Shown here: positions 19,231-31,327 of the stretch, piece by piece
How the letters are laid out: the number at the start of each line of letters is the position of its first letter
Position numbering within the stretch: position 1 is the stretch's first letter
DNA from: Agelas oroides
Lineage: Eukaryota; Porifera; Demospongiae; Agelasida; Agelasidae
Reading direction: 5' to 3'
Length of the DNA stretch: 64,000 bases
Assembly (NCBI GenBank): GCA_949130485.1
Contig: OX422192.1
Location: 6,074,085 to 6,138,084 of the forward strand
Notes under the pieces: generated by a model
Told to the model about the DNA's origin: nothing
Seen by the model: only the letters and a program-made list of their open reading frames with translations
Database searches by the model: none
Position numbers and translations under genes: made by a program

Positions 19231-20020
19231 CTGATGGGGAGAATTAAAGAAACAAGTTGAACATGGTCCACCATGTACGGCCAGGCAGCTTGGCATATAG
19301 ATGGTTTACAAAAGTCAATTAAGTACTTCTAAAGGGTAAACGTGTGATTAAAGGCAGTGAATCTTTTGCCTTGAAAGAAGCAGCTTCTTTTATCTTTCAG
19401 CACTAATGGTAAGGATTCAATGTAGACCTTTGCCTGTATTTAGCACCAAACATGGACCTCCAAGAAGAGAAGCGATGCCCTTTGAAAAGCATCTATGGGT
19501 GGCTGTTAGTAAATTAAATTGACTCAGCAAACTTTGATTTAAAAGGAATCTAAACAGCTAACACACACCTTTACACAGATTCTGGAATGGGAGGTTCAGG
19601 TTTGAGTGACATTAACAACTGATACATACCTTCATAGAGATTCTAAATGTGGTAGAATTGAAGTTTACAATAGTTTTGCGTGCACTAACTGTAATGGTTG
19701 CATTTTGCCTGTTTGATGTGTTGGTATTAAGTTTGGAATGCCAACCCATCCTACAAGTGAAAGATGCTACTCTCCAATCTCATTTTCATGCAAGTAGAAT
19801 AGGATCACTGCTATGTGTTCAGTATTTATTCCCTAATGTACAAATTACTTAGTATAGTAGGGCAGTTCAAACAGTTGCAGCTACATTATGTGATTGATAA
19901 TTTGCCACATGCCAGTGGCTTTGTGCTCAATGCTATGGGTACATTTGGTACCATTGTGTCTTCTACCCACTAATCATAGTGAAGTCCACCATACAAGTTG
20001 AGAGTGAAACTATCACTCAC

Positions 20021-20073
20021 CTTCCTGTCAGAATCTTCAGGATCTTCAGGCATGGCTGATATGGCATTGACAT
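20021..20073 (-). CDS. TRPA-like gene 1, short N-terminal exon
   Basis: A 53-nt exon after a TTTTTAG acceptor, starting with two bases that complete a GAT codon: VNAISAMPEDPEDSDRK, donor GTGAGT. It completes the first ankyrin-like repeat (KGA-DVNA) and adds an acidic linker before the next repeat. Confidence 0.75.
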
Positions 20074-20490
20074 CTAAAAATGAAGAAGATTCATCTTGCA
20101 CTGATTGCTTCACAAACTACTGGTATGTATTCTAGCTACATAATATATAATGCTGTTGTATGTACACAAATAAGCATTTTTTACTCACACAACATTCAAT
20201 AGAGCTGTAATGTCAACCTTTTGGGGCTTACAGGGTTGCTACATGTAAGTGATCACCTATTCACAACTTATAATTACATCCACAAGTAGCTGCTGGATGC
20301 ATGATTGCAAGGGAAATACTTTGATTGTAAATATGAATACTTAACAAAAAGCAAACAAGGTAGGAACGACACCACAATACATTTGCACCATCTTGAACTG
20401 TTTTTCTAACCATGTGAGGTAGTTTTTGTCATCTGTTTCCATAGAATGCATTTCAGATTTAAAAGTAGATTGGGTACAACTGTGTACACA

Positions 20491-20579
20491 TAGCCTCGTT
20501 CCCAGGCCCCGTCCAGCTTTCCATCACTTGCAGTATAGAAAAGCAATGGAAAGCTGGGCAGGACCTTAGAGCGAGGCTA
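20491..20579. repeat. TAGCCTCG foldback element, 89-bp short form
   Basis: Outer ends TAGCCTCG and CGAGGCTA, arms CCAGCTTTCCAT / ATGGAAAGCTGG around a loop with CTTGCAGTAT. Flanks GTGTACACA and GCATACACA form a 9-bp target duplication with two mismatches. Confidence 0.85.
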
Positions 20580-21559
20580 GCATACACAGGCTAATAACAG
20601 CAGTGTAGATATTTCAAAGTTATTCATACCGTTGAAAATATCATTGTCCAAGTAGTTGATAGGAAAGAGATGCGTTAGTGTTTTCCAACTAGTAGTAATA
20701 GTGTTAACCAGTAAGAAAAGTTTCAAATTAACTATTTTACAAAATTTGGGACGTCCTTGTGTACTCAATAGGTGAAGGCTACAGCCAGAGTGCAGCGTCA
20801 GCAACCTGAAGCAAAGACGACTTAAGTTGAAGCACACATGACACCACATATGTGGTTTGTACAGGTACGGACCTTCAACAGCAGGCTGCTCACAACAGTA
20901 TAAATTATTGACTGTGGTTGAAGTCACTTCAGGTAAGGGCCGTGCATCAACAGCACTCATATACGCCGGAGACTCAGCTCATTATTTGAGCGTGAAGCTT
21001 AGTCCATGCATGTATAGTTACAGTAGCTGACCTGGCTGGAGAAATGACTGGCATATATGATACCCAGCTATCTCTGGTGAGAACTTATGATGGTTTGGCT
21101 TATCAGGATAATGACAAATCTTGCTGTGTGCCATGAAATGTTGAAAATCAGCAGTGTACTACTTGCTCAGGCTCGCCTAGCAATGATCATTCACCTGACT
21201 ACAGTGACTAGTATATAATATTTGATGTAATGGACTAGTAAGCTCCTTGCCCAGCTACATGGCTTTCACTCTAGCTCCAATTATCCGCCAACAGATGGTC
21301 ACATATGTAGGTGATATCACCTTGGCTCTTGCATCTTTATGTAGTCATGCTTATGTATCATATATAAACATGAAAATGGATAAAGGTATAAAATCCTTTG
21401 TCTAAATCTACAGGAGACAATAAACATAAGACACTTGTACATTTTTAAGGTAGGACAAACTTGAATCGCAAATCAGCCTGATTCCAACTCACAAATAATT
21501 AATGAGGTGATGTGACCATGATAAATTGATTGGCTTGATTACATTTTCCCATGGAAGCA
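20580..21559. other. Intron, dispersed repeat
   Basis: 20,780-21,060 is related to 9,700-10,010. No exon recognised. Confidence 0.4.
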
Positions 21560-22112
21560 ACCTGAATTAACAAGGGGGTGTGTCCTTTTATTTCCCTTTA
21601 TTGTGCTCTGTGGCACTTTGTAGTGTCCTGGTGGCACTTTCATGTGGCTGGTGGAACTCTGAAGAAATTTTTTCTACACTTACCCTTTAAAACTATAGTG
21701 CAATTTTGGTTACATCACACTGTGCACTGCGCAGTCTCTCAGTGGCAGGTGACATGCACATGGTAGCTGCTAGGCTTGGCCGTAAAAGGGCTATAGTTGG
21801 GACCAAGTAGGCCACTTCTGGCTGCATGGACTGGCTCACAAAACACTACTCCCACCTTGTAGGGGGTTCATTTCTGGCAAGGAAGGCTGCTTGGGCTCTG
21901 AGCGGATGTATGATAACTGAGAGTGTTGACTATTGGATGCTCATTAAGGAGTGGGCAAGGTTGAAATCACTTATGGCTGATTAAAGCTGAAAGTAGATTT
22001 GGGTTCAGTTTTGGAGTCAGATCTTGGACAGAAATGGAGATAAGGTGTGTTAAAGGTATGCATATGCTGAACATAGTCTCAAATCACTTTAGGGTTTAAA
22101 AGGGTTAAAAAG
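21560..22112 (+). repeat. piggyBac-like MITE relative, old copy
   Basis: Collinear with 31,020-31,277 (CACCTTGTAGGG, then CATTTCTGGCA, then GAGTGGG). The right end reads AGGGTTTAAAAGGGTTAA, whose complement starts TTAACCCTTTTAAACC, like the left end of the copy at 30,771. The left end is unclear. Confidence 0.5.
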
Positions 22113-22450
22113 CTATCTTGTTAAAAAGCTAAATGGAACAAAGCTTCTGATTTCAAGCTGCTAACAGCAAATTGTTTTATTTATATAAAATCCACAATAA
22201 TGTAGAAGTTTTGGTCTGTACAGATTTGCCCTAAGGCTAGGACATTTCTACAGCCCCTCCAAGTGGCAAAACAACGATAAGAGGATTGTAGAAAAGCTGA
22301 CATTGGGAATGTAAAGGATGCTTATCTGCATTTCTTTTGTCTAAGCTACTGAGGCGATACAGCTGATTTAACCTAGTCTTGATGAAGGAACTACTATAGC
22401 TCATTCTAAAGATATGTAAGGTTATGCTTTTTACTTTATTTATTATATAC

Positions 22451-22649
22451 CTGCACCCTTCTGTATCACTGTCTCCACTGCTGGATGGAATCCAACATAG
22501 GCTGCATAGGTCAGTGTGCCAGTTGCATCTAATAGTTTTCTCATTCTGTCATTATCTTGTGCACGTTTCTCTAGTTCGTCAATGTGGTGGTGGAATAAAT
22601 CCTCATCCTTGCTTGCAATGGCCTCCCTGAGTTTCTTCAGCAAGTCCTC
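22451..22649 (-). CDS. TRPA-like gene 1, N-terminal exon
   Basis: A 199-nt exon (phase 0 to 1) after CTTTAG. It encodes EDLLKKLREAIASKDEDLF, a helical, charged region, then DATGTLTYAAYVGFHPAVE and IQKGA, a degenerate first ankyrin repeat. The donor GTATAT is weak. It joins in frame to 20,073 and, upstream, to the first exon at 42,699-42,767. Confidence 0.8.
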
Positions 22650-23334
22650 CTAAAGGATGTGTACATGAGGCGCACATTTAAAATGCAGCAACTTACAGCA
22701 GCACTAGTGTACTTATCTAGATTCAAATGCAGCTGAGGGTGGACACATCCTGGGCCTCAGCTAAATTTACTACACAAACGTTAGTGTGACGTGGTACAAT
22801 GTATTACTGCAAAACCTTCTCAATAAATACAATTGATAGAGCTAGCAGTATGACACTAAAGTGTTAATTTCAGTGTCAGCAACACATCAACCATTTTAAT
22901 AATGTGTATTATGATATTACACTAGCGTTACATATGTACTAGGCAGATGGAATGAGAATGAGCTTAATAAATTTAAGTGTGCGTTTACTTTATGAGTGCA
23001 TTTAAGGGTGACATCCGACAAAGAAGATACAGTAATTTTTAGTGTACGTACATGGAACCAAGTAGAAATGGGTTCTAATATAGAGATAAAAGTAATCTTT
23101 ATCTTTAAAAAGTTCAAGACTGTTGTTGTAGCACACTTGGGGTAATTACTAGTGCACAATTCCAAGAGAAAAAAAATCTCTATCGAGCAGTGGGGAGACA
23201 CATAGAAAGAACACAGCATACCTTACAACTCCAAAATGTTGAAGTTCTTTGCCAGTTGACAATTTAAAGTATCAGATCTGTATTGTATACATAACTGACA
23301 ACCAGAAAGAAAATGCTACCTTCAGAGGATGTAT
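22650..23334. other. Start of the long first intron, nothing recognised
   Basis: No repeats or exons identified. Confidence 0.4.
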
Positions 23335-23650
23335 GTTATTTACTGACGGAAGTAAGCGCTCATGAATGATGACGGTTTTGTTGAGAGAGTGAGAAATAAA
23401 TCCACGGAAAAAAAATCCAGGATCCAGCTTGGATTCGAACCCAAGACCTGATGAATACTAGTCAGATGCTCTTACCGTTAAGCCACTTGGACCCCTGGCA
23501 GAGGAGTGGAAGACAAGCTAATAAGCAGCATTGCCTAGAAGGTTCAGCCGAATTCCAACTGACTATTCAGAAGCTCTTGGGTTCAAATCCCAGCTGGATT
23601 GTGGATATTTTCTGTGGGTTTATTTCTCACTCTCTCAACAAAAACATCAT
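23335..23650 (-). repeat. tRNA-derived SINE, minus orientation
   Basis: A minus-strand tRNA-like head (about 23,410-23,498) has anticodon loop CTAGTAT and B-box GGGTTCGAATCC, like the copy at 2,319. The surrounding GAGAGAGTGAGAAATAAA is shared with 1,960-1,985. A second partial tRNA-like head follows at 23,560-23,600. Confidence 0.7.
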
Positions 23651-24463
23651 CAAAATACTACCTTAGTTCATAAAACTGTAGTGAACAAAATGAGTTACCA
23701 CACCCTTGAGTGTGCATAGGCACACACACCTACCAATCAGTGTTGTAGTAATGGTAACTGTTAACTGGAATTACGCTGTAGTTGATTACTTCTTGCATTT
23801 AATTGCAATTTAACTCAACAACAGCAAATATCATCACCTGCTTTCCCAGGAATCAGTTTATGCTGTAAGCAATTCCAAATTAGCATGATTACCAAAAGTT
23901 ACATGGCAAAGTTGTGTAACATGTGTCCTGTCATCTAAAATCGTTGGTGGTATGGGTATGATGCTTCAAAAGAATTAGAGACTCAATTATATTTGAAAGT
24001 GCTTTGACTGAATTGTCTACAGGTAAATTCCTCCATCTAGTAAGAAATAATTACAGCTGGAATTGTACATATTAATTTACCAAACAGTTTGTTCTGCTTG
24101 CAATTACTTCTAAATTTAAGCCATATTTCTTGTAATTAATTGTTGTAATGTAGTGCTTCTACTTCAAACTTAGTGATTACATTAGGAAATTAATTGACTG
24201 CAACACTGCTACCATTAAGATGCATTGAAAATTTAGTTCACCCAACTACGAATTGTCATCTTCAAATTATAAAACTGCTTCGTGAAACATGTCAAAGTGA
24301 ATAACAGCAGTAGTTCATCTGTCATGGTGCTGTTTCATGTGGTCAATAGTCTGGGTTAGATGCATTTCTGATTTTGTCAGTGATTTTTAGTTTTCTTGCA
24401 CGCTCTCTGATCATTTCACTGATGATGACAAAAACAAAAGTTCTGCTGAAACAGACAAGGGCG
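23651..24463. other. Intron, nothing recognised
   Basis: AT-rich, no exon. Confidence 0.4.
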
Positions 24464-24540
24464 TAGGAATAGGGGGGCTAGGGGGGCTGTAGCCCCCCCT
24501 TCACAACTACAGGGGGGCTTAGCCCCCCTCCTTCACTGTA
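24464..24540. repeat. G/C-run hairpin end
   Basis: Runs of six or seven G (GGGGGGCTAGGGGGGCTG) followed by complementary C-runs, twice. It looks like the end of a transposable element; it could form a hairpin or G-quadruplex. Confidence 0.5.
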
Positions 24541-25575
24541 TTTATATAGGTACTCGGATAAGTACCGGTACTCGCCATTTTATGTGCCACGTACTCCTTG
24601 TCTTATCCTAATCCTTGTCTTAGGATTGTCCCGATCATGGTATCCCGCACAGAGAGCGCATCCAAAGGCGAGTTTTTCACTAATTAGTGGGCGTAGTTTT
24701 TAAAAATTTCGCCGCGCGCTTCATGCGTGGTATCTTTTACCAACACTACTAAAGCTTAGACCTGCCCCACCACTAAATACCCTTTCCTACCCCACTGGAA
24801 ACAGATATGTGGTTATTTGCTTGTAACCTTCGTAGCGTGTAACTATGATAAAAGTTACAAATATCTGTCCAGTAGAAACAATTATGTTTGGCTATTTTGG
24901 CTGTTACTATAAGAAGTTACTAATCACTGAGGGCATTCCAAGGTTGAGGATGCTTGAGGAATTGATAATACTTATAGATAGCTTTTTTTGTAGACACCAT
25001 GAACACCTAAACTAGCAAACAAGCTGGAAATAGTATAGTAAGCATGAGTTTCATGCTAAGGTCATTCAAAGCAAAGAAGATAAAGAGAAAGTTTAGAAGC
25101 AACAACAAGAATGTAGGAAAGAAGTGGTAGCTATGTTTATAAAGACCATTATAGACATCAAAAAAGGGGTTTGAGCTTGTTCACCCATGCAGAAAAGGTC
25201 TGTATGACTTCCACCATTGGCAATGTACTGGTGGGAACAATAAACCCTTGGGTGTTCTACCAGCCAGGAAGACATAGTGCCCTGCAGGGTTCTAGGACAC
25301 ACTCCATGAGGTGAAAGGACACAATGAAGGCAAGTGCCAAGACAAAGCAGAAGATTATGGCATGGCTGAGCTTAGCAACTGAAAGGAATCGAGTGTAGCC
25401 AGTACTTTACTGCATACTCTCATTTTACACTTGCAACTGAAGATTATGATCAGTCCGGCTATCAATCAGATGTAAATTGGGAAGGCAAACTCTACCCAAT
25501 CCTTTGCATAGGCAACACGCTACTGTAGACCAAGGTATAAAGACAGCAAGTGCTTTTTATTAGTAGCTGCAAAAC
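24541..25575. other. Intron, nothing recognised
   Basis: No exon or structured repeat seen. Confidence 0.4.
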
Positions 25576-26144
25576 TAGCCTTGTTTTTAAAGAGCACCTG
25601 GTGCACACTGTTTGTGCATGCGCTTAATTGCCATGGAATTCAATTCCATGGCAACAGTGTTCATACGTGTAGGTACGTACATATACTGGTGACATCAAAC
25701 TTGCCGTGTTGAATACACCATTGATGTGTCAGTTGGCGTTCTGTTCGACTGAGTTTTATATCGCACAGTTCTATGGCTTCTGATAGGTGGGTATCTCGAG
25801 ATAAAGATCAAGAAAGAACAGGTTGCCTTCAATCACTGCGTTTAGCGAGGAAACATACCTTCATGCGGTTATCCACCAATTTCATAAGTAGATTCCTACC
25901 ACTGCCTTCCACACATTTCTCTTTGTATCTGACAGTATAAAACCAGGCAGAACACATAGCAATGATGTTTATAGTGTCCTAAAAAAACACTTGGGTAATA
26001 ATTGCTATTCACGTGAACCGTTGTTTGTCACAATATTAGTACATGCACCTAATTCTTCCTGTGGCCTTTGCTATAATTGGGCGCATGTGGGAACAGTGTA
26101 AACCAGGCGCTCCTCCTCCCCGTCCGTGCTTGGGAACGAGGCTA
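25576..26144. repeat. TAGCCTCG foldback-family element, 569 bp
   Basis: Ends TAGCCTTG and CGAGGCTA are inverted, with subterminal CACACTGTTTGTGCATGCGC repeated inverted near the right end. Flanks CTGCAAAAC and CTCCAAAAC form a 9-bp duplication with one mismatch, as in Mutator-type elements. Confidence 0.8.
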
Positions 26145-26202
26145 CTCCAAAACACACAGATCTGTTTTACATTCACAATGTTGGTGTAGAAGACAGGGTC
26201 GT

Positions 26203-26783
26203 GGTCGGAACTAATTAAGAGCGCGCGCGCGGCCGGTTGCTAGGGAGTTGTATCTCGGCAATAAAAAGGCTTATAAACGCACAGCCTGCTGCAACGTAGC
26301 GTCCGTGTGGACTACTAAACACACGTACAAGTTTATGAATATACCTTGTCCACAAGCTGAACAGTGGAGCGGCTAAATTCAGACATATTTGTTGATAAAA
26401 CTTTCGAACGGAGTAACCTACTGACTTGGAACATCGTCTACAGAGCAGTTATTACGAGAGGAATCCAATAACAGAACGCTTTTCATCGTAAGACAAACAG
26501 AAGCACGCGCTTCGCCATTTTCACGGGCTAGCAGCATATAATGCCTGGCTTTTCAGCGCGTATTTCACGAAAAACGTTCTGTTACGGTCAAGTCCACTCC
26601 CCCAGGATGTCGCAAAACAAACTAAAGTTCAATTCCAGCCTCCTTGCTGCAATGTAAACACAGGCACACCCGAGGCTTCCAGTAAGTGGATTGGGGTCAT
26701 CAAAATAATTGCCCAGGTTGTTTTATGACAACAGCTTTTTGCATACTTTTGCATCCGCACGGTTGTTAGTTCCGACCACCCTT
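26203..26783. repeat. TIR element GTGGTCGGAACTAA
   Basis: Left GTGGTCGGAACTAATTA and right TTAGTTCCGACCAC are inverted repeats about 580 bp apart. Inside is GC-rich with no open frame. Non-autonomous DNA element. Confidence 0.7.
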
Positions 26784-27752
26784 AAACATGTAGACAATCA
26801 ATAAAATGACATGTATAAGTCCAAAACTAACCACCACAAAAAGGTACAGATTTGAGTAATGGAGACAATTCCCAGGTCAAGACTGAGTCCATTTAGACAC
26901 TAACCACAGAGGATACCGCGATGGAATGCACTCTGTTCAACTGTGCTGCTTAGTCATATGTTCACATCTATGAGCATGCAGTAAATAAAATGTGCAGCAG
27001 AATGGATTTTAACTGCTTAGCATGAGCAATGGTCAATATCTGCGTTCATTTGCCTTGTTTTTTTAATATGTGAATTACTCCATCATTCGTTGTACCCTTG
27101 CCACATCCAAACCACACTGCACAGCTACTCCTTAATTTGTTTGACCACTAATAAATTTATGCACAAAGTCTTGTGTTGCACTAGCAGTGGGTCACAGTCA
27201 TAGTAGGGTGGGTTATGCTGGAGTCTGAGCTCCTAGGGGCAAAAACCAAGTCAGTGAGATCACAACTGTAGGAAGATGACAGCAGTAGTAGTAAGATGTG
27301 GCCAGCATTGTACTACTCTACATTTAACTTGAAAATTTCTTTGTGTTTCGAATGTAGCACGTACGTATTGATGAAAATGTAACAGAGTGGCTGCTGGTGT
27401 TTAGGTAATGCTTATTTGGTCTAGACATATTGTGGCACCTAGTAACAGTTGCTATGATGATAGCAGGCACCCCTTCTGACCTCTGTCAATCTGTTGTAGC
27501 AGAAATATTAAGCATTTCCACTAGGTACATACTCCTTAGGTACACTTGAAGCACTTTTTTCAAATTAGGCACTCTGAGATCACTTCTGAGGCCATGTTTG
27601 GTCCAAAATGCTACTAGAATCTCCCCCACCTGTAGTTTCTGTAGCTAGAGAAGTGATTGAACCGAGCTGCCAGAAATGACCGCTACGCACGACGCCCATG
27701 TTAGCCCCTCCCCAATTTGCACGCTCGTCTCGCGCTCAAGTATCACCATGGA
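26784..27752. other. Intron, nothing recognised
   Basis: No exon or repeat structure identified. Confidence 0.4.
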
Positions 27753-28434
27753 CAGTGGCGGATTTAGGGGGGGTAAGGGGGGTGCAAATGCACCCCCCTT
27801 TGGTGGCTAGTAATGTATTTTGCATACATAACTGCACGAGTCCATCAAATGATTATGCAGCAGTGGCATGCAGCAACAACAACCAGGCACAGTTACACAC
27901 TCACGTATCAGCTCCTTACTGATCTCCAGACGTTTGACTAGGCCTAGAGTTGCTTCGAGATATTCAGTTCGGCCCGAGGGGTCCGCCACGGCGCGCCTCG
28001 GCGTACGAGATTTCGAAATCCACTGGATTTCACGTGGATTTCAGATTTCAGAGTGGATTTCTGGATTTCACGGTGGATTTCTGGATTTCTGGATTTCAGT
28101 TTGGATTTCTGCCGACAGGTTTCTTCTTGTATGTTCTTGGATATTGTTCCCAGCTTAGCAAAAAAGTTTGGTTAGTTGTAGTTTTGGTTAACTAAATTTT
28201 AAAAAGGCCGTACTAAAATGTATAGAGTTAAAGTTATAGTTAACTAAAACAACACTATCGGACAGTGTACGACATTTCTTTTGTGTGACGGACCCCTCGG
28301 TTCGGCCTTCCAGCTATATTTTGTATGAATGCGTTCACGTGACCGAAAGTGGGCGTGGCAACTCCAAAAATTTCCGGCGCGCTTTGCGCGCCGGTGACTG
28401 AACCCCCCTTTCTAAATTTCTAGATCCGCCACTG
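27753..28434. repeat. hAT-like MITE (CAGTGGCGGAT termini)
   Basis: Starts CAGTGGCGGATTTAG and ends CTAGATCCGCCACTG, typical of hAT-type termini. ATGGA stands near both ends, a partial target duplication. Inside, 28,020-28,110 is a run of GGATTTC repeats. Confidence 0.7.
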
Positions 28435-29274
28435 ATGGAAAATTGAGAAGCCTCAATTCTCTCATCGATACTTTGGATGCTTGAAGACTTGAAAAAGTCC
28501 GAAGAAGACCACTTAGACGTCCCAAGCTACGGTGAACCGCTCGGAGAGGCCATTCTATAACGCACGCGTAAGTTAGAATCCAAGCGACGCCATTTTTCTC
28601 CCTCAAAAACCAGTACGGCCATGGCTGTACCGGCCGTACCATTGCTGCCGGCCCTGCACTCACCTCAAAACAGAATTAGGTTGTGCAAAATTAACGTCTT
28701 TTTCTTGCTTACATCAAAGCAAGTTCTGAGTTAACACCAGCCTTTTCACATATGCAAGTTACACTTGTTTATAATGGCCTATGACAGGTATCTTTTAAGT
28801 GCATCAGGTGGATATGCACACAAGACCAATTGTTGACTGGGTGCCTTGCCAACCAAGCAAATGTCAGCAAAGTACAATAGTCATGCAACGCCAGCGCGAA
28901 GGGTTAAAGTCTTAAGTAACTCTATCAAACCGGGTGAATTTACCAACTCATTATACTGTGATGCATTTATGACACAACTGAAACTCTACAACTGTCTCGT
29001 GAAACGTTCTAAAATTAGACATCATACCACCAACTCAAGGGCAGCGGAAGTTAACAGTTTGAACCAAGGTAAGTTATCCAGTTGTTTTCTTTTGTAATGC
29101 ATGAGCTGGGTACGAGGCTTATAGTAACTGAGTAAAAGCCCCCTCCCCATTGACTAGTGTAGAAAACTACCAAATGTATTGCTAACTATCTACATTACTG
29201 ATCTACACTCAGTCATAATGTGACAGTTGGTTGTACATATAGTGTGTGGTTTCAGTAGTGTACTCTTAGTCATG
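28435..29274. other. Intron, nothing recognised
   Basis: No exon identified. Confidence 0.4.
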
Positions 29275-29370
29275 TACCCATTTTACATATTTCATGTGGA
29301 CATTGCCTCCTTTCTCAACAAGATATCTCACTCTATTGCATTCCTTAAGTGCCTAGTAGAGGGGTGTTCT
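29275..29370 (-). pseudogene. Decayed ankyrin exon in gene 1 intron 1
   Basis: After an acceptor-like TTATTAG the minus strand reads RTPLY, a stop codon, ALKECNRVRYLVEKGG and NVHMKYVKW. TPL-x8-VRYLVEKG is the ankyrin pattern of the working exons. The stop and the absence of a good donor show it is dead. Confidence 0.65.
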
Positions 29371-29689
29371 CTAATAAAAAGAAGGGAAAAAGACCTCACA
29401 ATAGTCATCACAAACACCCTGTAAGCTTAGTATATATCTGGTCAAAATTAATTTTGACCAACAAGCATAGTGTAAACTCCTTTAAAGCAGTTTCTGTTGG
29501 CATTAGCTATAATATTAGTAGACAGTGTGTGTCAGGCAATCTTGCTGAAGGGGGACTAGGAATTTGGTGGGAATAACAGCAACATTATCTGAGTATGCAT
29601 TGTCTATATAATGGCTTAGGTTGCCTTTCCAAGTGAACTAATCAATTTTTCAAATTGGTTTTATGGCCATAAAAATAGGGTCTGTGTAA

Positions 29690-30655
29690 AGGCTGTACTC
29701 TGAACTCCGGTCTGGACTTTTGGTCTGGACTATGGACTGAAATTCGGAATGAAATTTGGACTGATGCACAACTCCACATTGACTGTTTTCTTCTGAGAAT
29801 CACTGGCTTGGCTAAAGCAGTGGTTCTGCTGCTCTCTATTTATGTATTAATGTTGTGTAAGTGTTACTTGTTAGTCAGCATCTAGTTACCTGAGTCCAAG
29901 AGAGCAGACTGAGCATGAAAATGCGTTTCAGAATTGAGCCATTCAAGGCTTAACTCTGTTCTCATATATACAGTGGGAAACACCAAGACAGGTTTGAAGA
30001 CCTCTGTTGATTCTGATATTCAGTGAGGCTGAACAAAGCTAGATGTAGCGTCACAGGCACCGAACAATCACTAGCATCTTTAATTAGCGAAAAAAGACAC
30101 TGTTCGATTCTCAGGCTGGATCTTTCTTAGGCTAACTCTGCATGATTAGTACCGAGGTACTTTTGCTGCCACCAGAGAACTGGGTAATAGCAGCAGCCAC
30201 TTTGTATGTGCCATCAGAACCCCATTTATGGGAGCCAACCGGAAACATTTCTCCTTCTGAAGAAAAGCCATACAAACAGTGTCTATGGATAAATGCCATC
30301 TATCCTCTGCTACCAGAGCTCCAGTGGCTCAGTTGGTAAGAGCATCTGACCGGAATTCAGAGGACCCAGGTTCGAATCCTGGCTGGATCTCATGTCTTTT
30401 TTTGCCATCATTCAACTCTGCAAATAAAATACATCCTTCAATCTTTAATTAGGCTTCAGTCACATTACGAGAACCTACAATGCTCTCGGATAAAGTATAA
30501 TTATGATCTTTAAACAACAGTTTGAGACACTGAGATTACGAGATTGCCAATGTCAAGTGAGCATCAGTCCAAATATTGGTCCAAATTTCAGTCCATAATC
30601 TAGTCCCTAGTCTATTCGACGAGTCCATGCAGTCTAGAGTCTATAGTCCAGCTTT
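29690..30655. repeat. TIR element with TGGACTGA-rich ends
   Basis: Left TATGGACTGAAATT and TTTGGACTGATGC are mirrored on the right by GCATCAGTCCAAA and AATTTCAGTCCATAA. The 1-kb element contains the tRNA-like head below. Confidence 0.6.
30318..30394 (+). repeat. tRNA-like SINE head with good A and B boxes
   Basis: Acceptor GCTCCAG/CTGGATC (one mismatch), D stem GCTC/GAGC, anticodon arm TCTGA/TCAGA with loop CCGGAAT, T arm CCAGG/CCTGG with loop TTCGAAT. A-box TGGCTCAGTTGG and B-box GGTTCGAATCC are canonical and a T7 run follows (30,397-30,403). Position 33 is C, not the universal T, so a working tRNA is unlikely; it is probably a SINE or tRNA pseudogene. Confidence 0.65.
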
Positions 30656-30729
30656 TAAAATGACCCTTAAAGAGAATTAGGGCAACTTGAAGTCTAATCA
30701 GCAGTATGGAGTATAGTTTCACCACTCAC

Positions 30730-31327
30730 CTCTTTCTTATTTTTGATGGTGATGTCAGCCCCTCTTTTAACCCTTTACCAACCAATGACGCCATATGGCG
30801 TCGTCAGATTTTGGCCGCATGTTATCAGTTAGCGCAATCCGTTTTGAAAATAGGCTCTGCGCTAGCAGAAAGGGTGGGACAGGGGGAGGTAGGTGGGTGC
30901 ACCGCTCTGGCTGACAGTGCATGGCGGCGGTTGCAGCTGCCTGTACAAAAGCCTTGGTCAATGCCGGGTGGGCCATTTGTCTGCTTTCTTGCACAAACGG
31001 GTGTAGAAAACGCTCCTTTCACCTTGTAGGGACTCCATTTCTGGCATTTTAGGCAGCTTTTAGTCCGGAGGAGCGTTCTCTGGTTGAAGGGCCCTGATTA
31101 TTGAACGCTCGCTAATGAGTGGGTGTGTCCAAGGTCATGAACCTACAGAGAAAATGTCAGTAAAGCTTTGAGTCAAGTTTCCGGTGCTAGCTCCAAGCAG
31201 AAGTGAAAATACGGACCATGGAAGGTATCCATAGCCTAATAAACACTTCCAGTAAATAGCCTACGGTTGTTAAAGAGTTAACAAGGTCTTTCAATATGTT
31301 CACATGGCCACCTTCAGCTCCCCCAGA
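30730..31327 (-). pseudogene. Ankyrin exon split by a TTAA-flanked insertion
   Basis: The minus strand after acceptor AAATCAG reads SGGAEGGHVNILKDLV, then a 507-bp insertion, then RGADITIKNKKE and a GTGAGT donor. Across the TTAA duplication the two halves form an ankyrin repeat in one phase-0 frame, about five codons shorter than its neighbours near the TPLH motif. A host exon killed by a DNA element. Confidence 0.75.
30771..31277 (+). mobile_element. piggyBac-like MITE in the ankyrin exon
   Basis: Flanked by TTAA on both sides (30,767-30,770 and 31,278-31,281). The ends CCCTTTACCAACC and (complement of right end) CTCTTTAACAACCG are imperfect TIRs; TTAA duplication plus a CCC start is the piggyBac signature. 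Subterminal palindrome GACGCCATATGGCGTC. No transposase. Relatives at 54,829-55,340 and 21,560-22,112. Confidence 0.8.

Noticed and set aside
20577-20960. 127-codon minus-strand open frame
   Set aside because: Composition and content look random; overlaps a foldback edge and a dispersed repeat.
24410-24462. Possible seventh hammerhead (CTGATGATGAC then GAAAC)
   Set aside because: No stem II pairing between the boxes.
30318-30394. Functional tRNA gene
   Set aside because: Cloverleaf is good but position 33 is C and the anticodon loop is odd; it lies in a repeat element.
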